Assembly (NCBI GenBank): GCA_022562055.1
Contig: JADFQA010000022.1
Span: 1-53,357, forward strand
Direction: 5' to 3'
From: Acidobacteriota bacterium
GTDB lineage: Bacteria > Actinomycetota > Acidimicrobiia > Spongiisociales > UBA5794
Length of the DNA: 53,357 nucleotides
The position numbers and the translations under genes are program-made. The notes under the pieces are model-generated. The model had not been told where the DNA came from and ran no database searches. It saw only the letters and a program-made list of their open reading frames with translations. Of the stretch, positions 44,265 through 53,138 are shown one piece after another; position 1 is the stretch's first letter, and each line of letters begins with the position of its first letter.

Positions 44265-44977
44265 TCGCTCACGCCGGGCTATGTTCCCGGCGTAGGGCGG
44301 AGCAGCTGATTTTCCAGGGTCGCGTCACGGTCGACGGACAGCCGGCCACGATCGGTCAACAAGTTGATCCGCAAAGTGTCCTAATTGTGGTGGACGGCGT
44401 TCCACTACCCGTGCGTCCTGACCTCGTGTATTACTTGTTGTACAAGCCGGTCGATGTCATTTCTACCGTGAGCGATCCCCAAGGGCGCACCGTTGTTGTG
44501 GACCTTGTGCCAACAACGACCCCGGTTCACCCTGTAGGCCGCCTCGATTCTGACTCCGAGGGACTGATCCTCCTCACCAACGATGGAGATCTCACCCATC
44601 GCTTGACACACCCGAGCTTTGGGGTCGAAAAGACGTATCAGGCAGTTGTCGATGGCGCGGTGACTTCAGCGAACATGGCCCGGCTTGTCCGCGACGGCGT
44701 TACCCTCGATGATGGCCCGGCAAGACCGGTTCGTGCGGTCGTCAAAGCAACATCGAAGGGAACGTCGCTTGTGGAGATCGTGCTTACCGAGGGGCGCAAC
44801 CGAGAGGTTCGACGGATCTTTGACGCCATCGGGCACCCAGTTGTGAGACTGGTCCGCACCGCCATCGGACCGATCCGGGATCCGAGCCTCAAACCAGGTA
44901 CCCAACGGTCGCTGAGCGCTGACGAAGTTCGTTCGCTCTACACCGCTTCGGCGGGCGGTACGGCGGTCCAAGCATGA
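44243..44977 (+). CDS. rluB: 23S rRNA pseudouridine synthase RluB-type
   Basis: About 244 residues. The S4 RNA-binding domain begins ERIHKLIAHAGLCSRRRAEQ, and the catalytic domain holds VGRLDSDSEGLILLTNDGD with the essential Asp. It modifies a uridine in 23S rRNA. The start is unusual. The conserved S4 residues ERIHKL lie upstream of the first ordinary start codon in the frame, TTG 44261. The ATC at 44243 sits exactly where homologues have Met (MERLQK in relatives) and follows GGAGGA at 44234-44239. I therefore give ATC as the likely start and TTG 44261 as the fallback; the fallback would cut the S4 domain. The stop overlaps aroA. Confidence 0.85.
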   Translation: MERIHKLIAHAGLCSRRRAEQLIFQGRVTVDGQPATIGQQVDPQSVLIVVDGVPLPVRPDLVYYLLYKPVDVISTVSDPQGRTVVVDLVPTTTPVHPVGRLDSDSEGLILLTNDGDLTHRLTHPSFGVEKTYQAVVDGAVTSANMARLVRDGVTLDDGPARPVRAVVKATSKGTSLVEIVLTEGRNREVRRIFDAIGHPVVRLVRTAIGPIRDPSLKPGTQRSLSADEVRSLYTASAGGTAVQA

Positions 44978-46260
44978 CGTCAGCGATCGATACGGTGACC
45001 ATTCGCCCAAGGCCGGGGGCCTTTTCCGCGACAGTCACGGTGCCGGGCGACAAGTCTCTGTCGCACAGGTCGTTGATCTTTGCTGGGTTTGCTAACGGTA
45101 CGAGCATCGTATCTGGGCTCGGTACCGGTGAAGACATCCAGTCGACCAAATCGATCCTGGCTGACCTAGGAGTTGTGTTTGACGGGGACTCGGTTATGTC
45201 CCCTGGTGTCCGAGAATGGACAGAACCAGCAAATGTTCTCGACTGTGGAAACTCAGGCACGACGATGCGCCTTATGGCAGGTGCGTTGAGTGCAGCGTCG
45301 TTTGAGTCGGTGCTTGTTGGAGACGAGTCATTGTCGAGTCGCCCGATGGAGAGACTGGTCGGCCCCCTCGGCGCTCTCGGGGGCAGGGTCGAAACGAGCA
45401 ACGGCACCGCACCCATGACCGTTGGTGGCGCCGACGTGACTCGTCGGCCTGCCGACGCTGTCCTGCCGGTGGCTTCAGCACAACTCCGGACCGCGTTCGC
45501 GCTTGCTGCAATCCAAGGAGACGCACCGTCAACGATCGCCTCGCCCGATGGGTTCCGTGATCACACGGAACGGTGGCTGGTCACTCTCGGCCTCGGTGAA
45601 CGAGTCGGCAAATCAGTGCTGCGCATCGTCCCTGGCGAGATCCCTCCCGGTGAATACGATGTACCAGGTGACCCTTCAAGCGCTGCCTTTCTCTGGGCGG
45701 TCGCTGCAATCCGCACCGGTTCATCGGTAACGACACCGGGAGTCTCGCTTAACCCTGGAAGGATCGGGTTTCTCCAAGTCCTCGAAATGATGGGGGCCAA
45801 GGTGGAAGCCGAGGTAACGGGCGCCATTTTGGGAGACCCGATTGGGACGGTAACTGTTACCGGTCAGACGTTGCACGGTGTTGATCTCAGCGGTCCGGTC
45901 ATCGCCGGCGCGCTAGACGAGTTACCGCTCGTTGGTGTGGTTGCGTGTTTTGCGGAAGGGATGACGACGGTCCGAGATGCGGCAGAGCTCCGAACGAAGG
46001 AGTCCGATCGGGTGAGCGCAACAGTCGCGATTATCGAGAACATGGGTGGCGGGGCGCAAGAGCATGCTGATGGGTTCGACGTTGTCGGCCTAGGCTTTCT
46101 TGAAGGTGGAGAAATAGACACCCGCAACGATCACCGCATTGCTATGGCAGGCGCGGTTGCTGCTTCGTGCGCAAGTGGGCCGTCGACGATTAACGATGCG
46201 GGCATTGCCGGGGTGTCGTGGCCAGACTTCTACGAAGTTCTCGAATCACTGTGGTCATAA
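44974..46260 (+). CDS. aroA: 3-phosphoshikimate 1-carboxyvinyltransferase (EPSP synthase)
   Basis: A 428-residue enzyme of the shikimate pathway that joins phosphoenolpyruvate to shikimate 3-phosphate. Visible motifs are GDKSLSHRSLIFAGFA, LDCGNSGTTMRLMAG, ELRTKESDRVSA and NDHRIAMA. The region at about residues 90-100 reads GNSGTTMRLMAG, where class I enzymes have GNAGTAMRPL; the changed loop recalls class II, glyphosate-tolerant EPSP synthases. Starts with ATG overlapping the rluB stop, and overlaps cmk at its end, an aroA-cmk order that is common. Confidence 0.96.
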   Translation: MTSAIDTVTIRPRPGAFSATVTVPGDKSLSHRSLIFAGFANGTSIVSGLGTGEDIQSTKSILADLGVVFDGDSVMSPGVREWTEPANVLDCGNSGTTMRLMAGALSAASFESVLVGDESLSSRPMERLVGPLGALGGRVETSNGTAPMTVGGADVTRRPADAVLPVASAQLRTAFALAAIQGDAPSTIASPDGFRDHTERWLVTLGLGERVGKSVLRIVPGEIPPGEYDVPGDPSSAAFLWAVAAIRTGSSVTTPGVSLNPGRIGFLQVLEMMGAKVEAEVTGAILGDPIGTVTVTGQTLHGVDLSGPVIAGALDELPLVGVVACFAEGMTTVRDAAELRTKESDRVSATVAIIENMGGGAQEHADGFDVVGLGFLEGGEIDTRNDHRIAMAGAVAASCASGPSTINDAGIAGVSWPDFYEVLESLWS

Positions 46261-46907
46261 CGATCGACGGGCCGTCCGGTGTCGGAAAGTCGTCGGTAAC
46301 ACGAGCCGTGGCTTCTGCGTGTGGCTACGAGGCACTCGATACGGGTGCGATGTATCGAGCAGCGACTCTCGCCGTGTTGCAAGCCGGTGTTGCTCCTGAA
46401 GACACCAACGCTGCTATCGACGTGATCGAACGATCACAAATTGTCTACGCCGATGGCGCGATTCTGTTGGGTGGCGCGGACGTGTCAGCCGAAGTGCGCG
46501 GCAGCGAGGTAACCAGTGCCGTGAGCGTCATCGCGGCCATCCCGCAGGTCCGGCTCATTCTTGTGGATCTGCAACGTGCCTGGGTCAGCGAAAGGGACGG
46601 CGAAGCCGTCGTCGAGGGCCGTGACATCGGCACGGTCGTGTTCCCCGACGCTGCAGTGAAGATCTTTCTTGTTGCGCGGCCCGAGGTGCGTGCGAGGCGC
46701 CGGGCTGGTGACGCTGAGGTCTCCGACCTTTCTACACATGCTATCGAGCACAGTTTGCGTCGCCGCGACCATCTGGACTCGACACGCAAGATCAGTCCGA
46801 TGCTGGCTGCCGACGGGGCGCTCACGATCGACACTTCCGAGTTGAGCCTGTCTGAAGTTACCGAGAAAGTTCTTGCAGCGGTCGCCGTCTCTGTCGACCC
46901 GGTGTAG
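46251..46907 (+). CDS. cmk: Cytidylate kinase
   Basis: A 218-residue nucleotide kinase that phosphorylates CMP and dCMP. The P-loop DGPSGVGKSS is at the N terminus, the NMP-binding ALDTGAMYRAAT follows, and EGRDIGTVVFPDAAVKIFL and the lid RRRRAGD are present. The GTG at 46251 starts at the usual point relative to the P-loop; GTG 46218 would add 11 residues inside aroA. It ends four bases before the convergent ispH. Confidence 0.95.
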   Translation: MVITIDGPSGVGKSSVTRAVASACGYEALDTGAMYRAATLAVLQAGVAPEDTNAAIDVIERSQIVYADGAILLGGADVSAEVRGSEVTSAVSVIAAIPQVRLILVDLQRAWVSERDGEAVVEGRDIGTVVFPDAAVKIFLVARPEVRARRRAGDAEVSDLSTHAIEHSLRRRDHLDSTRKISPMLAADGALTIDTSELSLSEVTEKVLAAVAVSVDPV

Positions 46908-46911
46908 CTGC

Positions 46912-47958
46912 CTACAGAGCGAGCAAGTCAAGCGATTCGGTTGCGGTGTGATCCCGGTCGGCCTGCATAGGTCCGGAGCGGTGTGGGCCTTGGGCGGCGA
47001 ATCCACCTTCAACGAGATATTGAAGAGAAATGATGAGCTGACGAAGCGCCGGCGGTAGAGGGAAATACTCGTCTTCGTTGGTAACGCTCAAAAGCTCTAC
47101 TCCGTCCTTGGGATCGATAGCGTCGATCACTTCACGGAGGCGTTGATCTGGTGCGGAGGCACCCGCCGTCACCCCGACAACCTTGTGGCCGACCAACCAT
47201 TCGGGATCAATCTCATCGAGGCCACTGACGCGATGGGCCTCCACACCTTGGAGCCGCGCAACTCGCACGAGGGCTTGGGTGTTTGATGAGTTCTCCGAGC
47301 CGACGACGAGGATAAGCGTCGCCTGTCTTGCGAGCGCAATCGTCGCTTCTTGCCGATTCGTGGTCGCGTAACAGAGGTCGCTTTTGCGGGCGGTGTGGAG
47401 ATCTGGGAAAGCAATTGTTGCCGCGCTCAGCACCGACTCCCATTCGAAAAAGCCCAGCGTCGTCTGGGCGACCAACGCTACCTTTTTCGGATCACGAGGT
47501 GTATACCCACCGAGGCCGCTATCGGGATCGATCAATCGAACGGAGTCGGGCGCCTCAGCGACTGCACCCATAGCTTCGTCGTGGCCGTGATGACCGACGT
47601 AGATGATGTCGAAATCGTCAGCGGCCATGCGTTTAATTTCGTGGTGCACCTTTGTAACGAGAGGACACACGGCGTCGACCATGATCGCCGATCGGCCTTC
47701 TGCGGCAGCCACCACGTCGGGTGCCGAACCGTGGGCTGAAAGCATTACAGGGCTCCCCGGCGGTGCGTCGACGATGTCATCAATGAACACCACACCAGCC
47801 CGTTCAAAGGCCGCGACAACGTCGGCGTTGTGGACAATTTCATGAAAGCAGTACACCGGCCCCTCGAACACTTGGACCATCCAGGTGAGGGCCTTTATCG
47901 CCATTTCAACTCCGGCGCAGAAACCCCGCGGCTCGGCAAGGATCACTTTGTCTGCCAT
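46912..47958 (-). CDS. ispH: 4-hydroxy-3-methylbut-2-enyl diphosphate reductase
   Basis: A 348-residue iron-sulfur enzyme, the last step of the MEP pathway to IPP and DMAPP. The three cluster Cys are C14 (RGFCAGV), C98 (VDAVCPLV) and C196 (KSDLCYATTNRQ); the substrate His residues lie in CFHEIVHN and VGHHGHDEAMG. A C-terminal tail of about 35 residues past the domain (HRSGPMQADRDHTA) is not conserved. It is transcribed alone against the surrounding genes, divergent from the DUF512 gene. Confidence 0.96.
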   Translation of the reverse strand: MADKVILAEPRGFCAGVEMAIKALTWMVQVFEGPVYCFHEIVHNADVVAAFERAGVVFIDDIVDAPPGSPVMLSAHGSAPDVVAAAEGRSAIMVDAVCPLVTKVHHEIKRMAADDFDIIYVGHHGHDEAMGAVAEAPDSVRLIDPDSGLGGYTPRDPKKVALVAQTTLGFFEWESVLSAATIAFPDLHTARKSDLCYATTNRQEATIALARQATLILVVGSENSSNTQALVRVARLQGVEAHRVSGLDEIDPEWLVGHKVVGVTAGASAPDQRLREVIDAIDPKDGVELLSVTNEDEYFPLPPALRQLIISLQYLVEGGFAAQGPHRSGPMQADRDHTATESLDLLAL

Positions 47959-48060
47959 GGCGGCATGCTACTCGGCCAAGACTGCACAAAAGGCAGCGTT
48001 TGGTGCGCCGTGGCCTGTCGACTCGGTGCCGCCCAATTCTGTCGATGGCCCGCGCAGGGG

Positions 48061-48066
48061 TATCCT
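48061..48066 (+). promoter_or_regulatory. -10 box before the DUF512 gene
   Basis: TATCCT ends 9 bases before the ATG at 48076. Transcription would start two or three bases before the start codon, another near-leaderless arrangement. No ribosome binding site is visible. Confidence 0.4.
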
Positions 48067-48075
48067 CTACGATAT

Positions 48076-49461
48076 ATGTCGTATCCGACGGTCCTCGAGA
48101 TCACCCCCGATTCTCCTGCCGCGCTCGCAGGTCTCGCCGTTGGCGATACCTTTGTCGCGGTGAATGGCGCGGCCCCTTCAGACATCATTGAGTACCAACA
48201 ACTCATCGACGAACCGGAGCTGTCAATCCAGACCGAACGGGACGGAATTGCCCGGTCTGTTGAGATCAGCAAGCGGACCGGCCAGCCGCTTGGGATTCGT
48301 CTTGATTCCTCGATCTTCGATCGAGTACAAACCTGCGACAACCATTGCGCATTCTGCTTCATCTATCAGCTACCGCCGGGGATGAGAAAGTCTCTGTACC
48401 TCAAAGACGACGATTATCGGCTGTCGTTTCTCTACGGAAACTTCACCACTCTCACTCGGTTCACCGAGCTCGATCTCGCCCGTGTTGTTGAGGAACGTTT
48501 AGGGCCGCTCTATGTGTCCATCCACACCACCGACCCGGCAGTGCGTACCGACATGCTTCGAAACCCACGCGGTGCGACCAGTCTGCGGTGGTTGCGGGCC
48601 TTGCTCGATGCGGGCACTGTGGTGCACGGGCAGATCGTTCTGTGTCCGACGGTTAACGGCGACGAGGTTCTTGAAAGAACCCTGTGCGAGATCGTAGGTC
48701 GTTACAGCGGTATTCAATCAGTTGGGATTGTGCCGCTGGGTATCTCGAAGTACAGCACTGAACCCGGTCTCATCCCTCATACACGTGATACCGCGCGGCG
48801 TGATCTTGAGATCGTGCATGCGTGGCAGGCCGTAGCACACGAGCGTCTGGGGCGACGCTTATTTTTTGCGTCGGACGAGCTGTACCTTCTTGCCGGGCTC
48901 GACATTCCATCGAGTGAAACCTACGAAGATTTTGCGCAGCACGAGAACGGCATCGGGATGGTGAGGGCCTTCTACGACGAGTTGGAACGTATCGAGAATG
49001 GCTCTGGTGGCGATGTCCCTGTGGTGACAGGGGAGTGGCGTTCCATACCTGCGGCACCGGCGCTTGGATATCGCGCGCCGCGCGGCACCCGTCGAGGAGA
49101 CGCCTCAACCGATAAGGGTGATGTTGTCGTACTCACTGGAAGTTACGGTCGAGCCGCGTTAGAGCCGATCGTTGGACGTCTGCAGGCGGTGGCTGGACGC
49201 AAGATTCGGCTGCTCGAAGTTGAAAATGATTTCTTCGCTGGCAACGTAGGAGTTGCCGGCCTCATGGTCGGGGAGGACCTCGTTCGCACTCTTCGCGAAG
49301 ATGCTGAACCTGCCGCTGTGTACCTGATCCCCGATGTTGCGGTCGTCGGAAATACCTTCCTCGACAACGTCACTCTCGACACCGTCGTTGCGGCCGCCAA
49401 AGCATCGGTGCTGGTTGTGGAGACTACGGTTGCGGGTCTCCTCGATGGGGCCGCCGCATGA
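48076..49461 (+). CDS. PDZ/radical-SAM DUF512 protein
   Basis: A 461-residue protein of unknown function. An N-terminal PDZ-like domain (VLEITPDSPAALAGLAVGDT, about residues 5-60) is followed by a radical-SAM core with the cluster motif CDNHCAFCF (about residues 93-101, CxxxCxxC) and LYVSIHTTDPAVR, then the C-terminal DUF512 domain (about 260-455; RLFFASDELYLLAG). The family is common in Clostridia and Actinobacteria and is usually annotated only by domain. Directly upstream of and overlapping der by four bases, which suggests a link to ribosome assembly or rRNA/tRNA modification (inference). The start is ATG 48076; upstream codons overlap ispH. Confidence 0.92.
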   Translation: MSYPTVLEITPDSPAALAGLAVGDTFVAVNGAAPSDIIEYQQLIDEPELSIQTERDGIARSVEISKRTGQPLGIRLDSSIFDRVQTCDNHCAFCFIYQLPPGMRKSLYLKDDDYRLSFLYGNFTTLTRFTELDLARVVEERLGPLYVSIHTTDPAVRTDMLRNPRGATSLRWLRALLDAGTVVHGQIVLCPTVNGDEVLERTLCEIVGRYSGIQSVGIVPLGISKYSTEPGLIPHTRDTARRDLEIVHAWQAVAHERLGRRLFFASDELYLLAGLDIPSSETYEDFAQHENGIGMVRAFYDELERIENGSGGDVPVVTGEWRSIPAAPALGYRAPRGTRRGDASTDKGDVVVLTGSYGRAALEPIVGRLQAVAGRKIRLLEVENDFFAGNVGVAGLMVGEDLVRTLREDAEPAAVYLIPDVAVVGNTFLDNVTLDTVVAAAKASVLVVETTVAGLLDGAAA

Positions 49462-50771
49462 GTCGCGTGCCCGTGGTTGCAATTATCGGACGTCCGAACG
49501 TCGGCAAGTCGACACTTGTAAACCGTATCGTCGGTCGCAAGGAGGCTGTCGTCGACGCGCAATCGGGTGTCACTAGGGATCGTCGGGAGTTCGACGCAGA
49601 ATGGTCGGGAGTCGAGTTTTGTCTGATCGACACTGGTGGTTGGGAGGCTCGACCCGACAAGGGCATCCCTGCCGGTATCAAGGTCCAGAGCGAGGTAGCG
49701 TTGAGCCTTGCGGACATGGCGATCTTTGTTGCAGACGCAACAACTGACATCAGCGACGACGACTTGGGGATCGCGAGACTTCTTCAGAAATCAGGGAAAC
49801 CATACATCTTGGTCGCCAACAAGGTCGACTCGCCAAAGCAGGAACATACCTATGACCACCTGTGGGGGCTGGGTCTCGGCCAGCCTTTTCCACTCTCTGC
49901 TCTGCACGGCCGCGGCACCGGTGACTTTCTCGACGCCGTACTTGCCGAGATGCCCGCAGTCGACGGCGACGATCCCGAAAGGGTGCCGCTGGCGTCGCTG
50001 GCCATCATGGGCCGGCCCAACGTCGGCAAGTCGACGCTGCTCAACAAACTCGCCGGCGAAGATCGAGCAATAGTTTCGGAGATCCCTGGCACCACCCGCG
50101 ACCCGGTAAACATTGTCGTCGATCTCGATGGTGAGCCGTTTGAGGTGATCGACACCGCGGGGATCAAGCGACGCACGAAGATCACCGACGATGTCGAGTT
50201 CTACTCAACGCTGCGTGCCCGTGAGGTGTTGTGGCAATCTGATGTTGCACTTCTCCTCATCGACGGGACCAGGGGAGCAAGCCACCAGGAGCAGCGCCTC
50301 GCCGAAGAGATCGTGAAGTCGGGCACCGGTCTCATCGTGCTCCTCAACAAGTGGGACGTCATTGACGAGAAACAGCGAGACTTTACTGAGGACTCCGTTG
50401 CGGACCGGCTCGCGTTCGTGTCGTGGGCACCCGTGCTGAGGCTATCTGCCAAGACCGGTTCGAGGATTCATCGTCTGCCAAAGGCCATCCGGATGGTATT
50501 GGAGAGCGCCAGATTCCGTGTGTCGACCGGCGAGATCAATCGCAAAATCCGCGAGTGGCAAGACATGCATTCACCGCCGGTGCGTAAAGGAAAGCGGCCA
50601 AGAATCATCTACTCCGTGCAGGCCGACGTGAGTCCGCCAACCTTCCTTCTCTACGTCCGCGGCGGCACCATTGGTGATGACTACTTGCGCTACATCGAGG
50701 GCAAGCTGAGAGCCACGTATGGGTTCGCAGGTACCCCAATCAGAGTTGTGGCCAAGCGCCGGGAACGCTGA
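49458..50771 (+). CDS. der: Ribosome-assembly GTPase Der (EngA)
   Basis: A 437-residue GTPase with two G domains and a C-terminal KH-like domain, acting in 50S subunit assembly. Domain 1 has GRPNVGKSTLVNRI, DTGGW and NKVD; domain 2 has GRPNVGKSTLLNKL, DTAGIKRRTKI and NKWD; the KH domain begins about residue 350 (ISTGEINRKIREWQDMHSPP-like). Length is typical. The ATG overlaps the DUF512 stop. Confidence 0.97.
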   Translation: MSRVPVVAIIGRPNVGKSTLVNRIVGRKEAVVDAQSGVTRDRREFDAEWSGVEFCLIDTGGWEARPDKGIPAGIKVQSEVALSLADMAIFVADATTDISDDDLGIARLLQKSGKPYILVANKVDSPKQEHTYDHLWGLGLGQPFPLSALHGRGTGDFLDAVLAEMPAVDGDDPERVPLASLAIMGRPNVGKSTLLNKLAGEDRAIVSEIPGTTRDPVNIVVDLDGEPFEVIDTAGIKRRTKITDDVEFYSTLRAREVLWQSDVALLLIDGTRGASHQEQRLAEEIVKSGTGLIVLLNKWDVIDEKQRDFTEDSVADRLAFVSWAPVLRLSAKTGSRIHRLPKAIRMVLESARFRVSTGEINRKIREWQDMHSPPVRKGKRPRIIYSVQADVSPPTFLLYVRGGTIGDDYLRYIEGKLRATYGFAGTPIRVVAKRRER

Positions 50772-50932
50772 TGGTCGCTGAGGAACAAGCCAACGATGAG
50801 GAGAACGGGCACGTCGACCCGGCAGACGAACCGTGGCCGATCGGGTTTCTCATGTTCACCGGCCTCGTGGCGCTCTACCTCGTGTTACGTTTTGTTGATC
50901 TAGGCATCAAGGCGTTGCGCGCAATCTTCTAG
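50771..50932 (+). CDS. Small single-pass membrane protein, 53 aa
   Basis: The ATG shares one base with the der stop (TGATG). An acidic N terminus (EEQANDEENGHVDPADEP) leads into one membrane helix (IGFLMFTGLVALYLVLRFVD) and a short amphipathic end (LGIKALRAIF). The positive end lies after the helix, so the tail should be cytosolic. I recognise no family; coupling to der suggests that it belongs to the operon. Confidence 0.65.
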   Translation: MVAEEQANDEENGHVDPADEPWPIGFLMFTGLVALYLVLRFVDLGIKALRAIF

Positions 50933-50946
50933 GTACCGTGTCTGAA

Positions 50947-51903
50947 CTAGGCGCATGCCGGCACAGGCCTGATCCTCGGCCACCGCTCAACACCGTCGGG
51001 GCTTACGACATAGAGGTAGTCACCATCATCCGCCGGGCTTGTAAACAGTTCCCTAAAACCTCGTGTGTAGCCGAGCGTAACGGCGTCGACAGGGAGGACG
51101 ACGTCTGGATCGAACGTGAGATAGTCGGTCGCGTCGAGTTCGGTTCCGAAGTACTCGAAGTCGCCGGTGAGTCCAAGACGAAGCCGCGCAGCGCTCGACA
51201 CGAATCTTGAATTGCTAAAAATCCCGGAGACGTCATTCACATACGCAGTGCCCTCGAAATATCCGCCGATGGCGACGAAATGGGCTTGCCCCCAGTTGCA
51301 GTGCCCGCCGGAAACAAACTCTTCAACCTCCGATCGCGGCGCCGGATCCCCCTGGGTGCCTGCCCACGGTGCGGTTTCTTCAACCTTGGCGAGACACGTG
51401 GGTCGAATATGTAAGGTTGCCGTCACGTCGAAAGGGTCCGAGAGGTTCAGCTCCGCAGCGCAGCTCAGCCTGTCGACTTTCGATGGCCACACGTAGCTCC
51501 ACCGCAGCGTATACGCATCCGGCGACAGCGAGACGGTGGTGGTCTCGGGGGAGAAGGAGCGTCCGGCGCGCGTCACCAACCCGTCGGCGTAAACAGTGGC
51601 TCCGCCGGGGTCGACGATCCGTACACAAACAGTGACATCCGTGGCGGAGAGGATTTCATCAAAAGTGCGCCCGATTGTGAGAGTGATGACGTCGTTCGAG
51701 TCTCGGGCGGGCTCGATTGTGGGGCACTCGGTCGCAACAGCGACGCTGTCCGACCTAGTTTCACGGCTACTTTGCTCGGAGCTGGCCGCGTCTTGCTCAG
51801 TTGCGCCGGTACACGCAGAGGCGGTGAGTGCGATCGCAACGCTCAGCGATGCAAGCCGCTTGCTGCGTGCGAAAGTTGCGGTGCGTGTGGCGGTCTGATT
51901 CAC
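50947..51903 (-). CDS. Putative secreted lipoprotein
   Basis: A 318-residue protein. A basic start and hydrophobic stretch (LASLSVAIALTASACTG) form a lipoprotein signal with lipobox ASAC, so Cys33 would be lipidated. The mature part is Ser/Thr/Asp-rich at first, then beta-rich (VITLTIGRTFDEILSATDVT, FDVTATLHIRPTCLAKVEET) with four or more Cys that may form disulphides. I do not recognise the fold. I chose GTG 51903 because TATCAT lies 6 bases upstream on this strand; the longer frame up to 52131 runs antisense through tRNA-Pro and is spurious. It converges with the der operon. Confidence 0.8.
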   Translation of the reverse strand: MNQTATRTATFARSKRLASLSVAIALTASACTGATEQDAASSEQSSRETRSDSVAVATECPTIEPARDSNDVITLTIGRTFDEILSATDVTVCVRIVDPGGATVYADGLVTRAGRSFSPETTTVSLSPDAYTLRWSYVWPSKVDRLSCAAELNLSDPFDVTATLHIRPTCLAKVEETAPWAGTQGDPAPRSEVEEFVSGGHCNWGQAHFVAIGGYFEGTAYVNDVSGIFSNSRFVSSAARLRLGLTGDFEYFGTELDATDYLTFDPDVVLPVDAVTLGYTRGFRELFTSPADDGDYLYVVSPDGVERWPRIRPVPACA

Positions 51904-51909
51904 CACCCG

Positions 51910-51915
51910 ATGATA
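51910..51915 (-). promoter_or_regulatory. -10 box for leaderless lipoprotein transcript
   Basis: On the minus strand this reads TATCAT, 6 bases before the GTG at 51903. It decides between the two adjacent GTG codons. Confidence 0.5.
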
Positions 51916-51975
51916 CCGGCCAACCGAGTTTGTGGCCCGAGCAGACCGCCACCGTTCGCCGCTGTGGTGGTGGGC

Positions 51976-51981
51976 TACAAT
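51976..51981 (+). promoter_or_regulatory. -10 box of tRNA-Pro
   Basis: TACAAT lies 9 bases before the first base of the mature tRNA. No clear -35 box is seen at 16-18 bases. Confidence 0.5.
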
Positions 51982-51990
51982 CGGATCTTG

Positions 51991-52064
51991 CGGGCTGTGG
52001 CGCAGTTTGGTAGCGCACTTGGCTGGGGGCCAAGGGGTCGCCGGTTCAAATCCGGCCAGCCCGA
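51991..52064 (+). tRNA. tRNA-Pro (GGG)
   Basis: All four arms fold. The acceptor stem is CGGGCTG with CAGCCCG, the anticodon arm CTTGG-CTGGGGG-CCAAG gives anticodon GGG, and the T arm GCCGG-TTCAAAT-CCGGC is intact. The discriminator is A at 52064 and CCA is not encoded. It reads CCC (and CCU) codons. The following block of unusual genes makes its 3' end a candidate integration site. Confidence 0.97.
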
Positions 52065-52417
52065 CCGCAAAACCCCAATGATTCCAGGCTTTTCGGGGGT
52101 GGATGTTTGCTAGCCGAGTCGCTGGAGGCAACGAGTAGGCAACGAAACTTTCGAGAAATGTGCCGTTATTGCCCTTTTTGCGCCCTCTGATTTGTCTTCG
52201 TTCGCATACTGTGATCGTGTGTGCTTAGGCTGTGGTGCAACGTGTAGGCAAGCCTGGGACCGGAACCCATGTGACACGGATGCGGGACTGCCTGCGATAG
52301 CTTCAGATGCGTCGAAATAGGCAGGTGCCGCGGACACCACGCGGATACTGCATGGTAACCGTGGCCTTGAGTGGGGGACTCTTGCCTGCTTGTCGTTACA
52401 AGCCTGCGTGACTTGGA
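52065..52417. other. Gap after tRNA-Pro without a recognised gene
   Basis: The 353 bases hold no frame I would accept. GAGTAGGCAACGAAAC near 52130-52145 resembles the flank of a mobile element but matches nothing I can name. No second copy of the tRNA 3' end is seen in the window, so an attachment-site role is unproved. Confidence 0.45.
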
Positions 52418-52729
52418 CTAGCGATAGGCCCTCTCGTTCAGCTCGTCGTGGCGTCCTGCATCCAAGACGTGGATACATCTAGTATCGCGGTCAAGCATGT
52501 AAATGAAGCGCCAGTTATTGGTCGAGATTTTGTACTTGTAGACCTCGCCGTACTCTCTCCAAGCACGCGTACGGAGTCGCACTCGCTTGCGCGACTTCGC
52601 CTCATTGAATGGGTCGGCCTTAATCACCGCGATGGCCCGTTCGAAGTCTTGTCCTCGCCGTCCGTCCCTCTGGAGAAACCGAGTGACAGACGGTACTTGA
52701 ATGTGGGACCAACCGGTTTCGCTGACCAC
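52418..52729 (-). CDS. RelE/HigB-like toxin
   Basis: A 103-residue basic protein. The core reads VYKYKISTNNWRFIYMLDRD, then CIHVLDAGRHDEL: beta strands with the R-x-x-Y pattern and a final strand with HVLDAGRHDELNE, as in RelE/ParE-type toxins that cut mRNA on the ribosome or inhibit gyrase. Family members end with a similar strand and a short basic tail. The GTG at 52729 has AAGGA about 7 bases upstream. The gene follows the 132-residue protein by 10 bases, so that protein, not a classical small antitoxin, is its nearest partner. Confidence 0.7.
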   Translation of the reverse strand: MVSETGWSHIQVPSVTRFLQRDGRRGQDFERAIAVIKADPFNEAKSRKRVRLRTRAWREYGEVYKYKISTNNWRFIYMLDRDTRCIHVLDAGRHDELNERAYR

Positions 52730-52739
52730 CTATAGATCC

Positions 52740-53138
52740 TTAGCTCTGGTGGCGCTCGATCCGACCGAGAATGTCTATGACGGCGCTGGGCTCGGCGTGC
52801 TCGAACGCGAGCGTTTCCTCCCACTCATGCAGCAAGAAATCGATGTCGTCGGTTTCGGCGAGATCACGTATGAAGAGGGCGAGGTTGGCTTCATCGTCTA
52901 CCAGGGCCTTGAACAGAGACGACAGCGTAGGGTTCCGCGGTGTCGTCAAGACTTGATCGGTTATGACCTGAGTGGAGAGTACAGAGAGGAGGAGAGGAAA
53001 AGAATCGTCACTAGCGCGTGCCTCACTGACGATACGTGTGGCTATAGGACCAGCAGTCGTCGAGTAGACCACGCGGCTGAGGTAGTTCAAAAAGTGTGCG
53101 GTGTCAGCGTACTCGTTCGGATGGTCGAGGACTGTCAT
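52740..53138 (-). CDS. Unknown acidic protein, 132 aa, upstream of RelE-like gene
   Basis: A mostly helical, acidic protein (NYLSRVVYSTTAGPIATRIV, SLFKALVDDEANLALFIRDL, WEETLAFEHAEPSAVIDILG) without membrane segments or Cys. I do not recognise a family. It is too long and lacks the DNA-binding start usual for RelB-type antitoxins, but its acidity and position would allow it to neutralise the basic protein downstream (inference). The ATG overlaps the stop of the DUF3467-like gene by four bases, so three genes share one transcript. Confidence 0.6.
   Translation of the reverse strand: MTVLDHPNEYADTAHFLNYLSRVVYSTTAGPIATRIVSEARASDDSFPLLLSVLSTQVITDQVLTTPRNPTLSSLFKALVDDEANLALFIRDLAETDDIDFLLHEWEETLAFEHAEPSAVIDILGRIERHQS

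Noticed and set aside
51904-52131. N-terminal extension of the lipoprotein gene across tRNA-Pro
   Set aside because: The extension GFEPATPWPPAKCA is the usual spurious antisense reading of a tRNA. A -10 box and lipoprotein signal support the start at 51903.
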